The notes: a model not told the origin generated them from the letters alone. 64,000 nucleotides of DNA from Streptacidiphilus sp041262525 (GCF_041262525.1 NZ_JBGCCK010000019.1:62001-126000), one strand, 5' to 3'. Numbered from the stretch's first letter, positions 34,007-43,199 are shown. Numbers and translations are program-made.

Positions 34007-34959
34007 CGGGCTCCTCCCCCGGCGGCGACCCTCGGGTCGATCAGCGGATACAGCAGGTCGACCAGGGTGTTGACGACCACGAAGACGGCGACGACCAGCA
34101 GCACCAGCGCCTGCACGACCTGGAAGTCGAGCTCGTCGACGCACTGCACGAGCAGCGAGCCGATGCCGGACATCCCGAAGGCGGTCTCCACGATCGCGGT
34201 GCTGACGAGCATCCCGGAGACCAGCAGCCCGGAGACGGTGACGATCGGCCCGAGCGCGTTGCGGAAGACGTGCCGGCGCAGCACGCTCCATCGGGGCGTG
34301 CCCCGGCTCAGCGCCACCTCGACGTGCTCGCGGCCCAGTTCGTCCAGCATCGCGCTGCGCGAGACCCGGCTGACCAGTGCCATGAAGGTGACGGAGAGCG
34401 CGACGGCGGGCATCGCGACGTGGTGCAACTGGTCCAGCAGACCATTGCCGTCGCCGATGGTCGGGAACCAGCCGAGCCTGACTCCGAAGACCGAGCGCAG
34501 CACGATCGCGGCGGCGAACGACGGCACCGCGGCGCCGACCGTCACCAGCAGCAGCACCGTCTTGTCGGTGCGCGTCCCGCGCCGCAGCGCGCCGACGGCG
34601 CCTGCACCGATCCCGACGACGGCGATGAGCAGCGTCGACACCCCGACCAGGAGGAGCGAGGCGGGCAGCCGGGAGGAGATCACCGCGCCGACGCTCTCGT
34701 GGAAGAGGTACGAGCGGCCGAAGTCGCCGTGCAGGACCGCGTCCAGCCAGTGCCAGTAGCGGACTGGGAAGGGCTGGTCGAAGCCGAACTGCTTGCGGAT
34801 CGCCGCCAGTTCGGCGGGACTCGGGCTGCGCCCCTTGACCAGGAAGGAGACCGGGTCGCCGGGGGCGAGGTAGAGCGAGGAGAAGACCAGGAAGGAGGTG
34901 ACCAGCAGGGTTGCCGCCATCCCGAGCAGTCTTCGGAACGTCGCGACGGCGGCGCTCAT
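34003..34959 (-). CDS. Dipeptide/oligopeptide-type ABC transporter permease (DppB-like)
   Basis: 318 residues, six helices. The first helix ends in YLAPGDPVSFL, the DppB hallmark, followed by the extracytoplasmic segment FGFDQPFPVRYWHWL and, in the coupling loop, EVALSRGTPRWSVLRRHVFRN. Its ATG at 34959 overlaps the binding-protein stop (ATGA). All five transport genes are joined by overlaps, so they should be made in linked amounts. Confidence 0.92.
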   Translation of the reverse strand: MSAAVATFRRLLGMAATLLVTSFLVFSSLYLAPGDPVSFLVKGRSPSPAELAAIRKQFGFDQPFPVRYWHWLDAVLHGDFGRSYLFHESVGAVISSRLPASLLLVGVSTLLIAVVGIGAGAVGALRRGTRTDKTVLLLVTVGAAVPSFAAAIVLRSVFGVRLGWFPTIGDGNGLLDQLHHVAMPAVALSVTFMALVSRVSRSAMLDELGREHVEVALSRGTPRWSVLRRHVFRNALGPIVTVSGLLVSGMLVSTAIVETAFGMSGIGSLLVQCVDELDFQVVQALVLLVVAVFVVVNTLVDLLYPLIDPRVAAGGGAR

Positions 34960-36644
34960 CCCTGCGCCCCGATCTCGGCGGCCCAGGGGTAGTAGAGGTA
35001 GTCGATGGAGGGCTGCACGCCGGTGATCCGCTTGCCGAGGAAGAGGCTGACCGGCTCGGTGTAGAGCGGCAGCCAGGGCAGCTGGTCCATCGCGATCTGC
35101 TGCGCCTTCGCCGCGGCGGCGGCGTGCGCGGCCGGGTCGTACGCCCCGACGGCCTGGTTGACGGCGGCGTCGAACTGCGGGTTCGACCAGCTGCCGTAGT
35201 TGCTGAACGCGCCGGTCTGCAGCGAGCCGTACATGTCCATCGGGTCGGTGATGGAGGTGTACCAGAAGGTCAGGAAGAGGTCGATGCCCTTGCGCGCGGC
35301 GGGGTCGGTGAACAGCGCCGTGTACTTGTCGGGCGAGATCGTGTCGATCTCCGGCTTGAGCCCGATCGCCGTGGCCGCCTGAGCGACGGCCTGGGTGATG
35401 ATCGTGGTCTGCGAGTCCAGCGGGCTGGTCGCGATGACGACCTTCTGGCCGGTGACACCCGCCTTCGCGGCGAGCTGCTTGGCCTTCGCCGGGTCGTAGG
35501 GATAGGCGGGCAGCGCCTTGAGCAGGCCGTCGAGGGTGCTGCTCTGCGGGCTTCCGTTCCAGTTGTTGCGCGTGACGAGGGAGTCCGCGACGTCACCGAC
35601 TCCGGCGACGCCGGCCTTGATGATGCCCTTGCGGTCGATCGCCATCAGCAGCGCGCGGCGCACGTCGGCGTTGCCCAGTGGGCCCTTGAGGTTGTTGACG
35701 ACCTCGTCCGCGACGGTGGTGTTCTGTCCGTAGTAGAGCTTGCCCGCCGAGGAGGAGCCGAGCTGCGCGTAGGAGTTCGGCGGGACCATCCAGCCGCCGT
35801 CGACCTCGCCGGTCTGGAAGGCGTTGACGCGAGCGGTGGCGTCGGGCAGGAAGACGAACTTCACCTGCTTGGACTTGGCGCGCAGGGTCTGGTCCCAGTA
35901 GCCGTCGAAGCGGGTGAGGACGAGGGACTGGCCGGGCGTCCAGGAGGAGAAGGCGAACGGTCCGGTGCAGTTGACGCCCTTGGCCGGGTTGCCGTAGTCC
36001 TTGCCGTCCTTGCGCAGGGTCGCGGCGGACTCGACCGTGCCGGGGCTGGCGGCCATGTACTTGTTGAAGGTCGAGTCCGGGGTGGAGAGCGTGACGGTCA
36101 CCTGCAGCGGGCCGGTCCTGTCGACCGACTTCACGTTCCGGTAGGGGTAGGACCAGTAGCTGCCCACGTTCGGGTCGAGGTTGCGCCGCAGCGAGGCGAC
36201 GACGTCGTCGGCGGTGAGCGGGCTCCCGTCGTGGAAGTGCACGCCGCTGCGGATCGTGTAGACCCAGGTGGTGGGGGTGGGGTTGGTGACGGCGGAGGCG
36301 AGACCGGGCGAGGTGGTCAGGTCCGGGTTCCAGCGCAGCAGGCTCTCGCAGACGTTGGCCAGCACCGTGTTCGGCGGGTAGTCGAAGGCGTAGGCGTAGT
36401 CGATCGAGGTCGGCTCGGCGAAGAGGGACCAGGTGAACGAGTTCAACTCACCCGTGCTGGCAGGGGTCTTGGCGGTCAGCTGGTAGGCGGCGGAGCCGCC
36501 GGGGCTGTTCCCGGCGCCCGTCGGGTGGGCGGTGCCGCTGCAGGCGGCGGTCAGCGAGAGGGCGGAGATCGCGAGCAAGGATCTGCGCAGCGGGCTCGTG
36601 CTCGCGCGCGGGCTGCTCGTGGTGGTGCTCGTGCTGGTGCGCAT
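34956..36644 (-). CDS. Extracytoplasmic solute-binding lipoprotein of dipeptide type (SBP_bac_5)
   Basis: 562 residues. A Ser/Thr-rich start with Arg-Arg leads to the hydrophobic stretch LLAISALSLTAAC, whose lipobox cysteine is Cys35, so the mature protein is a membrane-anchored lipoprotein. The SBP_bac_5 domain covers about 95-560 (LTTSPGLASAV, YTIRSGVHFHDGSPLTADDV). The ligand cannot be read from sequence; the operon partner suggests an N-acylated amine or small peptide-like amide. It starts 69 bp after the amidohydrolase gene. Confidence 0.92.
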   Translation of the reverse strand: MRTSTSTTTSSPRASTSPLRRSLLAISALSLTAACSGTAHPTGAGNSPGGSAAYQLTAKTPASTGELNSFTWSLFAEPTSIDYAYAFDYPPNTVLANVCESLLRWNPDLTTSPGLASAVTNPTPTTWVYTIRSGVHFHDGSPLTADDVVASLRRNLDPNVGSYWSYPYRNVKSVDRTGPLQVTVTLSTPDSTFNKYMAASPGTVESAATLRKDGKDYGNPAKGVNCTGPFAFSSWTPGQSLVLTRFDGYWDQTLRAKSKQVKFVFLPDATARVNAFQTGEVDGGWMVPPNSYAQLGSSSAGKLYYGQNTTVADEVVNNLKGPLGNADVRRALLMAIDRKGIIKAGVAGVGDVADSLVTRNNWNGSPQSSTLDGLLKALPAYPYDPAKAKQLAAKAGVTGQKVVIATSPLDSQTTIITQAVAQAATAIGLKPEIDTISPDKYTALFTDPAARKGIDLFLTFWYTSITDPMDMYGSLQTGAFSNYGSWSNPQFDAAVNQAVGAYDPAAHAAAAAKAQQIAMDQLPWLPLYTEPVSLFLGKRITGVQPSIDYLYYPWAAEIGAQG

Positions 36645-36713
36645 GGGGAGGCCTCCGGTCGGAGCGGCGGGTCTGGTGCGGGGCGAGGGTCTTCGGCGCG
36701 GTGGGGCGGGGAC

Positions 36714-38414
36714 TCAGTTGTCGGCGACGTGGACGGGGCGGCCGTCGATGAATGTCATCCGGACCTTGGCCGCGCCGATCTCCTCAGCCGGTCCGGCGAA
36801 GGGGTCGCGGTCGAGTACGACCAGGTCCGCGCACTTGCCGGGCTCGACGGTGCCGGTCTCCTGGTCGAGGTGGTTCGCCCAGGCGCTGCCGGCCGTGTAC
36901 GCCGTGAAGGCCTGGGCCAGAGTGAGCGCCTGTTCGGGGTAGAAGGGCCGGCGGGGGCGCCGGTCGGCGGCGGCGTTCGGCGCGTCGACGGGGACGGCGC
37001 GGTTGACTGCCACGTGGATGCCCCAGAGCGGGTTGGGGCTGCTCACCGACCAGTCGCTGCCCGCGACGAGGCGCGCGCCCGCGCGGGCCAGATCGCCGAA
37101 CGGGTACTGCAGCGCCGCGCGTTCGTCCCCGAGAAAGGGGATGGTGAGGTCGTCCATCTGCGGCTCGTGCGCCGCCCAGAGGGCCTGGATGTTGGCGGCG
37201 GCGCCGACCTCGGCGAAGCGTTTGAGGTCGTCCGGGTGGACGAGCTGGAGGTGGGCGAGGTGATGCCGGTTGTCGTTGCCGCCGTTGGCGGCGCGGGCCA
37301 GCACCAGGGCGTCCAGCACCTCGCGGACCGCACGGTCGCCGAGTGAGTGGAAGTGCAACTGGAAGCCGAGTGCGTCGAGTTGCGCCACGGCCTCGCGCAG
37401 CACGGCCGGATCGACGAAGCTCAGACCGGAGTTGGCGGTCGCGCAGCCACAGCCGTCGAGGTAGGGCTCGAGCATGCTCGCCGTGAAGTTCTCGGCGATG
37501 CCGTCCTGCATGATCTTGACGGAGGTGGCGTTGAAGCGCCCGACCCGGCCGTGCAGACGGCGCTCCAACAGGTCGGAGATCTGCTCGGTGCCGCGCTCGC
37601 GGTCCCACCAGAGCGCGCCGACGACGCGGGCTTCAAGCGAGCCGTCGCGGGCGGCATCGACGTAGACGGAGAAGTTGTCCGGATTGCCGGGGAACGCGCC
37701 GATCATCGCGTCCTGCCAGGCCGTGACGCCGAGCGAGAAGAGGTGCTGCTGGGCGACGAGCAGCCCGGCGCGGGCCTCCTCGGGCGTGGCCACCGGGACG
37801 AGGTCGCCGACCAGGTGCATCGCGCCCTCCTGGAGGGTGCCGATGGGCGTGCCGTCCGGTTCGCGCTCGATCCGGCCGTCGACCGGGTCGGGGGTGTTCC
37901 GGTCCACCCCGGTCAGCCGCAGCGCGCGGGAGTTGACCCAGGCGCCGTGGCCGTCGCGGTTGGTCAGCAGCACCGGCCGGTCAGGGACGACGGAGTCGAG
38001 CATCGCCCGGGTCGGTATGCCGTCGGGGAAGACGTCCATGGACCAGCCGCCGCCCTGGATCCACGCGGCGTCCGGGTGGTCGGCGGCGTAGGCGGCGACG
38101 GTGGCGAGGTAGCCGTCGAGGCTGCGCTGCGCGGAGAGGTCGCACCGCAGCATCTGTACGCCTGCCACGGCAGGGTGGACATGGGCGTCCTGGAACCCCG
38201 GTGCGAGCAGACCGCCGTCGAGGTCGATGACGTCGGTCGCCGGGCCGACGAGGTCGCGCAGGGCTGAGTCGTCGGCGACGACGGCCAGGATGCGGCCTTC
38301 GCGGACGGCTACGGCTGCCTCGACGGGAGCGTCGGTGGTGGCGGTGAAGACCTTGCCGCCGCGGAAGACGGTGTCGGCCTGTTGTCCGGTGGCCTGTTGT
38401 TCGTGCTTCGCCAT
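36714..38414 (-). CDS. YtcJ-type metal-dependent amidohydrolase
   Basis: 566 residues of the amidohydrolase superfamily, YtcJ-like branch, which includes N-substituted formamide deformylase (NfdA). The metal motif DAHVHP is at 76-81, HFHSLGDRAV holds a further metal-site histidine region and GSDWSVSSPNP holds the catalytic aspartate. No signal peptide, so cytosolic. It is first in an operon with the ABC importer and divergent from the TetR gene; a 29-bp palindrome overlaps its promoter. Substrate unknown; a linear amide or formamide is the best guess. Confidence 0.88.
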   Translation of the reverse strand: MAKHEQQATGQQADTVFRGGKVFTATTDAPVEAAVAVREGRILAVVADDSALRDLVGPATDVIDLDGGLLAPGFQDAHVHPAVAGVQMLRCDLSAQRSLDGYLATVAAYAADHPDAAWIQGGGWSMDVFPDGIPTRAMLDSVVPDRPVLLTNRDGHGAWVNSRALRLTGVDRNTPDPVDGRIEREPDGTPIGTLQEGAMHLVGDLVPVATPEEARAGLLVAQQHLFSLGVTAWQDAMIGAFPGNPDNFSVYVDAARDGSLEARVVGALWWDRERGTEQISDLLERRLHGRVGRFNATSVKIMQDGIAENFTASMLEPYLDGCGCATANSGLSFVDPAVLREAVAQLDALGFQLHFHSLGDRAVREVLDALVLARAANGGNDNRHHLAHLQLVHPDDLKRFAEVGAAANIQALWAAHEPQMDDLTIPFLGDERAALQYPFGDLARAGARLVAGSDWSVSSPNPLWGIHVAVNRAVPVDAPNAAADRRPRRPFYPEQALTLAQAFTAYTAGSAWANHLDQETGTVEPGKCADLVVLDRDPFAGPAEEIGAAKVRMTFIDGRPVHVADN

Positions 38415-38457
38415 CGGCGATTCCTCCCCGTGTGGTGGTGAGGAGGAGTGAAGCGGT

Positions 38458-38486
38458 GCGCAACGTTGTTGTCAACACTGTTGCGC
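38458..38486 (-). promoter_or_regulatory. 29-bp TetR-type operator over the amidohydrolase promoter
   Basis: Read on the minus strand the site starts GCGCAACAGTGTTGACAACA and ends ACGTTGCGC: outer arms GCGCAAC/GTTGCGC and inner arms TGTTG/CAACA around one base. The TTGACA inside is followed after 17 bp by TTCACT, a plausible promoter for the amidohydrolase-importer operon. It matches the site at 39257 in 26 of 29 positions. It also lies upstream of the divergent tetR gene, which may be self-regulated (TACACT near 38508). Confidence 0.8.
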
Positions 38487-38520
38487 TGAGTCGCTCTCGC
38501 ATCGTTACACTGGCCGGACC

Positions 38521-39243
38521 ATGTCGAAGCCACCCTTGGACACAGCCGCGAGCGCCACCGCGAGCCGTAGCCGGAGCAAGCGCTCGGGCAGTCAGCTGAC
38601 CCCCGAAGCGATCATCGAAGCCAGCCTGCGCATCGCCGCACGCGGCAGCGCGGACGCGTTCACCGTGCGCCGTCTCGGCGAGGAGCTGGGCGCCGATCCG
38701 ACCGCCGTCTACCGACACTTCCGCGACAAGGACGAACTGCTGCTGGAGGTCGCCGATCGCACCCTCGGCGAGGTTCTGGACAGCATCCCGGAGGGGCTGA
38801 ACTGGCAGGACCGCATCCGCGCCCTGGCCGACGGCTCGCTCGCGGTCGCGCTCAAGTACCCAGCCGTCGCCTCGGCCATGGCCAGCCGGACGACGCGACG
38901 GCCCAACGAGTTCCGCGTGGTCGAGCTCATCCTCGGCGCGGTGACCGAGGCCGGCCTCAGCGGCACGGACGCGGCGGTCCACTACCGGATGGTGGGCGAC
39001 TCACTGCTCGCCCTGGTCGGCCAGCGCGCCGCCTACCTGCTCTTCTCCCCGGAGGCACGGGCAGCCGACGAGTCGGCCTGGAACCGCGAGTACCGACTCG
39101 TCGACCCCGAGGCCTTTCCGCAGATCACGAAGGCTGCACTGGAGTTGGCCGGGGTGTCGCAGGACCAGGTCTACGACGCCAGGGTCGAGGCGCTGATCAC
39201 CGCGATCGAGCGACGGGCGGTGGAGCTGCGCGGCGGCGCGTGA
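38521..39243 (+). CDS. TetR-family transcriptional regulator
   Basis: 240 residues. After a basic Ser-rich leader, the TetR_N helix-turn-helix covers about 26-72 (LTPEAIIEASLRIAA...TVRRLGEELGADPTAVYRHFRDKDELL). The C-terminal ligand domain is of the TetR_C type with no recognisable specificity. The gene sits between two copies of the same 29-bp palindrome and is divergent from the amidohydrolase operon, so it very probably represses that operon, the downstream amine oxidase and perhaps itself. A substrate of the pathway is the likely inducer. Confidence 0.9.
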   Translation: MSKPPLDTAASATASRSRSKRSGSQLTPEAIIEASLRIAARGSADAFTVRRLGEELGADPTAVYRHFRDKDELLLEVADRTLGEVLDSIPEGLNWQDRIRALADGSLAVALKYPAVASAMASRTTRRPNEFRVVELILGAVTEAGLSGTDAAVHYRMVGDSLLALVGQRAAYLLFSPEARAADESAWNREYRLVDPEAFPQITKAALELAGVSQDQVYDARVEALITAIERRAVELRGGA

Positions 39244-39256
39244 GGTGAGGAAATTG

Positions 39257-39285
39257 GCGCAACACTGTTGACAACAGCGTTGCGG
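39257..39285 (+). promoter_or_regulatory. 29-bp TetR-type operator over the amine oxidase promoter
   Basis: The site starts GCGCAACACTGTTGACAACA and ends GCGTTGCGG, differing from the 38458 site at three positions. The internal TTGACA is followed after 18 bp by TTCACT, giving a promoter about 35 bp before the amine oxidase start. The same -35/-10 words at both operators support shared control. Confidence 0.8.
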
Positions 39286-39336
39286 CGGCAGTTCACTCCC
39301 GGTCAGCATCGTTCGATCCCCCAGAGAGGGATTCTC

Positions 39337-41022
39337 ATGCACCGGGAATCTGCCAGATCGAGCTCCACTCCCCCACTGACCATCGCCGCGCCCAAGGCCC
39401 GCACCGGCCTGCCGGACCGGCTCGGCCTCGCCTTCTCGCTGCACGGCGAGGCCCGACGTCGCGGCATGCCCGTCGCCGAGGTCGCCGGCGAGCGCGCTGA
39501 GCGGGCCGAACGCGAACTGAACCGCCGTCAACTGCTGGCCGGGGCGGGGGCCGTCACCCTCGCCGGCCTGGCGGGAGCGGCGCTGGCCGGCTCGACCCGA
39601 GCCGCCGCGGCCACGCCGTCCGTCGCTTCCCCGCGCGTCGTCATCGTCGGAGCCGGCCTGGCCGGGCTGCGCTGCGCGCACCAGCTGTGGACCGGCCCCC
39701 GGGCGATCGCCTCGACCGTCTACGAGGCCGACACCACCCATGTCGGCGGTCGCTGCTGGTCGTTGCGTGGCTTCTTCGCAGGCGGCACGGTCAGCGAGCA
39801 CGGCGGCTCATTCATCAGCTCGACCGACACCGCCGTACTCAACCTCGCCAAGTCCTTCGGCCTGAAGACCGAGTACGCCAACGGCGGCACTCTCAACGCG
39901 GGTACCTACGCGGGCTGGATCAACGGCAGCCGCTACGACGGTCCGCAGCAGCAGAGCGACTGGGTCGCCGAGGCCTACAACGCCTTCGCCGCCTCCTACG
40001 CGGCGATGGGCACCCCACGCTGGAACAGCGCCACCGCAGAGGCGAAGCGTCTGGATCAGCTCTCCTGCCTCGACTACCTGACCCAGATCGGCCTGCCCTC
40101 GGGGTCGGCGCTGAGTCAGCTGATCCAGTCCATCCAGCTCCAGTCCGGTGGCGAACCCGCGAACTCCTCCGCACTGGGCATGATCGGCTTCCTCGGATCC
40201 TCGTCGACCTTCGACGGTGGCGCCGGCTTCGACGAGAAGTACCACCTCGTGGGCGGCAACGACCAGTTGGTCAGCGGCATGGTCGGGCAACTCCCGGCCG
40301 GAACCGTCCGGCAGGGCTACCAGCTGGTGGCCGTGGTCCAGAACACCGACGGCAGCTACACCTGCACCTTCACCTGCCCCGGCAGCAGCAGTGCGTCGGT
40401 CACGGCGCAGGCGGACCACCTGGTGCTCGCGCTCCCGTTCAGCACGCTGCGGGACGTCGACCTGACGCGCTCGGGCCTCTCGGCGCTGAAGCTGACGGCA
40501 ATCCAGCAGCAGGGAATGGGCCAGAACGCCAAGCTGGTCACCCAGCTGAACAGCAAGACGTGGCCGTCGCTCGGCTACAACGGCGTCAGCAACACCGGCC
40601 CGACCGGCTACCAGACCGCCTGGGACGGCTCGGTCCAGCTCGGCGCGAAGGGCAGCCCCGCCCTGCTGGTCAACTTCCCCGGCGGCGACACCGCCCGCTC
40701 CGTCCTGACCGGCGCGGCCCACGGTCCGGCCCCGGCGGCGGACGTGAACTGGTTCCTGTCGCAGATCGAGCACGTCTACCCGGGCACGACCGCCGCGTTC
40801 AACGGCTTGGCCTACGAGGACCACTGGTCCCTCGACCCGTGGCACAAGGGCGCCTACCACTACTACGGCATCGGCCAGTACACGAGCATCGCCGGCTACG
40901 AGGCCGTCCAGGAGGGTCGCATCCACTTCGCGGGCGAGCACACGGACGTCGACAACGCGACGCTGAACGCGGCGGTCGCCTCGGGCGAGAGGGCCGCGAC
41001 GGAGGTGAGCGCGCAGGTCTGA
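39337..41022 (+). CDS. Tat-exported flavin amine oxidase (monoamine oxidase type)
   Basis: 561 residues. A twin-arginine signal (NRRQLLAGAGAVTLAGLAG, Arg63-Arg64) lies unusually far inside, after about 60 soluble residues. The mature part starts with the FAD motif VVIVGAGLAG (101-110), then EADTTHVGGRCWS and EHGGSFIS. The C-terminal FAD block is RIHFAGEHTDVDNATLNAAV. These fit oxidases of primary amines or polyamines that form aldehyde, ammonia and peroxide. I chose ATG 39337, after AGAGAGGGA. Preceded by the TetR-type operator. Confidence 0.88.
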   Translation: MHRESARSSSTPPLTIAAPKARTGLPDRLGLAFSLHGEARRRGMPVAEVAGERAERAERELNRRQLLAGAGAVTLAGLAGAALAGSTRAAAATPSVASPRVVIVGAGLAGLRCAHQLWTGPRAIASTVYEADTTHVGGRCWSLRGFFAGGTVSEHGGSFISSTDTAVLNLAKSFGLKTEYANGGTLNAGTYAGWINGSRYDGPQQQSDWVAEAYNAFAASYAAMGTPRWNSATAEAKRLDQLSCLDYLTQIGLPSGSALSQLIQSIQLQSGGEPANSSALGMIGFLGSSSTFDGGAGFDEKYHLVGGNDQLVSGMVGQLPAGTVRQGYQLVAVVQNTDGSYTCTFTCPGSSSASVTAQADHLVLALPFSTLRDVDLTRSGLSALKLTAIQQQGMGQNAKLVTQLNSKTWPSLGYNGVSNTGPTGYQTAWDGSVQLGAKGSPALLVNFPGGDTARSVLTGAAHGPAPAADVNWFLSQIEHVYPGTTAAFNGLAYEDHWSLDPWHKGAYHYYGIGQYTSIAGYEAVQEGRIHFAGEHTDVDNATLNAAVASGERAATEVSAQV

Positions 41023-41092
41023 GCGCGAGCTCAGCAGATGCTGCGGGTTGCGGGTACCGGGGATGGCCAGGACGTGCGGCGCGGTGGCCGCC

Positions 41093-42124
41093 CTACTGAC
41101 TCACCTCAAGGGAAGCGTGCACCGCCAGCGCGCGGAGGAAGTCGGGCGCGTCGAAGATCTCGCCCGCGGAGGCGACCCCGACCGTCCTGGTCCGTCCGTC
41201 GAGGATGCGGCTCACTGCCTCCACCGCGAGCGGCGCGGTGATGGCGTAGATGTCCTGACCCCTTGCCGCAGCGCGCCGTTCGCTGTCGCCCGAGCGCACG
41301 ACGACGTCGACCACGAAGGTCTGGTCGGACCGTCCGCGCTCGTCGACCCCGGTCGGCGCCGGGGTGTCAGGAGCCGCGAGATCCCTGGCTGCCTCCGTGG
41401 TCATGTAGGTGCGGACCTCGGGGATGGAGAGGTGGCTGGGGATGGTGACGACGTCGGCCATCGTGAACTCGGCCAGGACGGTCCGGGGGCCCGTCGGGTC
41501 GGGAAAGGGCCACGTCAGGGTGGGCAGCTCGTCGTTGTGGTACTCCAGCGCCCCCTTCGTGTAGCGGACGCGTCGGCCGTTCCGCCGCTGCCCGGAGACC
41601 GTGCCCGCGGCGCGCGTCCCCTCCGTGGGGTGCCAACTGCTGAGCCCGTAGGCCATGTGCGCCTCGTCGGCCGTGGTCCAGTCGCCCATCGCCGCGGTGG
41701 CCAGCAGGTCGCCGAGGCCGCCGAAGAAGGCCATCGCCGGAACGACGGCCACCCCCGCGACGCGGGCGCGGTCCGCGAAGTCCGCGAAGCTGTCGGCGTT
41801 GGCCTCGATCTCGGCCGCCACGTCCACGTAGGGGATCCCGGCGCGCAGGGCTGCCTCGATCACGGGGGCGGCGGTCGTGGCAAAGGGCCCGGCGCAGTTG
41901 ATCACAGCGGCCGCGTCGGCCAGTGCACGGTCCAGCGAGGCCGCGTCGTCGACGGAGGCCTGCCGGGCGTCGAGTCCGGGGTCGGCTGCCGCCATCGTCT
42001 GCAGCTTCTCGGCGTCGCGGCCCACGAGCACTGGGGTGAACCCGCGGTCCCTCAGCTCTGCCACCACGAACCGGCCGGTGTGCCCGTACGCGCCGAACAC
42101 CGCCACCGTCTGCGCCGATCCCAT
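41093..42124 (-). CDS. Saccharopine dehydrogenase-like NAD(P)-binding oxidoreductase
   Basis: 343 residues. A Rossmann domain begins at once with VFGAYGHTGRFV (Gly11, Gly14, Gly17) and continues with LVGRDAEKL and INCAGPF. The pattern is that of the saccharopine dehydrogenase / trans-acting enoyl reductase group, where many members act on lipids or amino acids and cannot be assigned. It is divergent from a GlxA-type regulator with 103 bp between, a common regulator-target layout. Confidence 0.8.
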   Translation of the reverse strand: MGSAQTVAVFGAYGHTGRFVVAELRDRGFTPVLVGRDAEKLQTMAAADPGLDARQASVDDAASLDRALADAAAVINCAGPFATTAAPVIEAALRAGIPYVDVAAEIEANADSFADFADRARVAGVAVVPAMAFFGGLGDLLATAAMGDWTTADEAHMAYGLSSWHPTEGTRAAGTVSGQRRNGRRVRYTKGALEYHNDELPTLTWPFPDPTGPRTVLAEFTMADVVTIPSHLSIPEVRTYMTTEAARDLAAPDTPAPTGVDERGRSDQTFVVDVVVRSGDSERRAAARGQDIYAITAPLAVEAVSRILDGRTRTVGVASAGEIFDAPDFLRALAVHASLEVSQ

Positions 42125-42227
42125 GAGTTCTCCCCGTTGCGCTCGACTGATCCGCTACCGACATCCTGACCCGGCCGACACCGGCCCCGCCAGCGTCTGG
42201 AACGCCACTACACGTACAGTTCCGGAC

Positions 42228-43199
42228 ATGAGCTCAGTCGCGCTGGCCGTCACCGACGGGATGCTGCACTTCGAACTGTCCGTGGCGTACGAGATCTTCG
42301 GCGCCGCCCCGGCGGGCGTCGCGGGCCCCTGGTACGACGTCACCGTCTGCGGGCCCGCGGCCGTGCAGGTCGGCCGGTTCCGGCTGGAGCCCGACCACGG
42401 CCTCGACCGGCTCCAGCACGCCGACACCGTGATCGTCCCCGGCTGGGCCGACGTCGACGTGGACCCGCCCGCCGAGCTGGTCGACGCGCTGCGGACGGCC
42501 CACGAGGCGGGCGCGCGCGTGGCCTCCCTCTGCACGGGGGCGTTCGTGCTGGCCGCAGCCGGACTGCTGGACGGGAAGCGTGCGACCACGCACTGGGCGC
42601 ACACCGAGGTGCTGGCCGCCCGGTACCCCCGGGTGGAGGTGGACCCTGACGTCCTCTACGTCGACAACGGCACGGTGCTCACCTCCGCGGGCAAGGCTGC
42701 CGCGCTGGACCTCTGCCTGCACCTCGTCCGCCTCGACCACGGCGCGTCGGTCGCCAACGCGGCCGCTCGCCGCCTGGTCGTGCCGCCGCTCAGGGCCGGT
42801 GGGCAGGCCCAGTTCGTCACCGCCCCGGTGCCCGCCAGGAACGACCACCCGCTCGCGGCGCTGTTCCCCTGGGCGATCGAACGGCTCGACCAGCCGCTGT
42901 CCGTGGAGGACCTGGCCCGCGAGGCGCGGATGAGCTCGCGCAATCTGGGCCGCCACTTCAGGGCGGCCACCGGGACCACCCCGCTGCAGTGGCTGCTCAC
43001 GCAACGGATCCGCCGCGCCCAGGAGCTGTTGGAGAACACCGACGACAGCGTCGACGCCGTTGCGGAAGCCACCGGCATGGGCACCGCCACGACGCTGCGT
43101 CGACACTTCAACCGGACCGTCGGCGTACCCCCGGACACCTACCGCCGCACCTTCCGCAGCGGGAGCGGCCGAAGCAGTGGCGGTCAGGGGCGGGCGTAG
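42228..43199 (+). CDS. GlxA-type transcriptional regulator (DJ-1/PfpI domain plus AraC DNA-binding domain)
   Basis: 323 residues. Residues about 5-170 form a DJ-1/PfpI-like domain with the nucleophile-elbow cysteine in SLCTGAFVLAAAGLLDG; the last 100 residues are an AraC double helix-turn-helix (LSVEDLAREARMSSRNLGRHF, AVAEATGMGTATTLRRHFNR). TACAGT 8 nt before the ATG could be the -10 of a nearly leaderless transcript. Its stop overlaps the convergent NlpC/P60 gene by 16 bp. Likely regulates the divergent oxidoreductase. Confidence 0.9.
   Translation: MSSVALAVTDGMLHFELSVAYEIFGAAPAGVAGPWYDVTVCGPAAVQVGRFRLEPDHGLDRLQHADTVIVPGWADVDVDPPAELVDALRTAHEAGARVASLCTGAFVLAAAGLLDGKRATTHWAHTEVLAARYPRVEVDPDVLYVDNGTVLTSAGKAAALDLCLHLVRLDHGASVANAAARRLVVPPLRAGGQAQFVTAPVPARNDHPLAALFPWAIERLDQPLSVEDLAREARMSSRNLGRHFRAATGTTPLQWLLTQRIRRAQELLENTDDSVDAVAEATGMGTATTLRRHFNRTVGVPPDTYRRTFRSGSGRSSGGQGRA

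Noticed and set aside
34911..37346. A long plus-strand open frame across the binding-protein and amidohydrolase genes
   Set aside because: Antisense to two well-supported genes and of biased composition (Gly, Arg, Val, Asp); no motif found.
31255..41022. Recent horizontal transfer or genomic island
   Set aside because: GC content and codon pattern look like the rest of the window, and there is no integrase, tRNA end or direct repeat at the borders.
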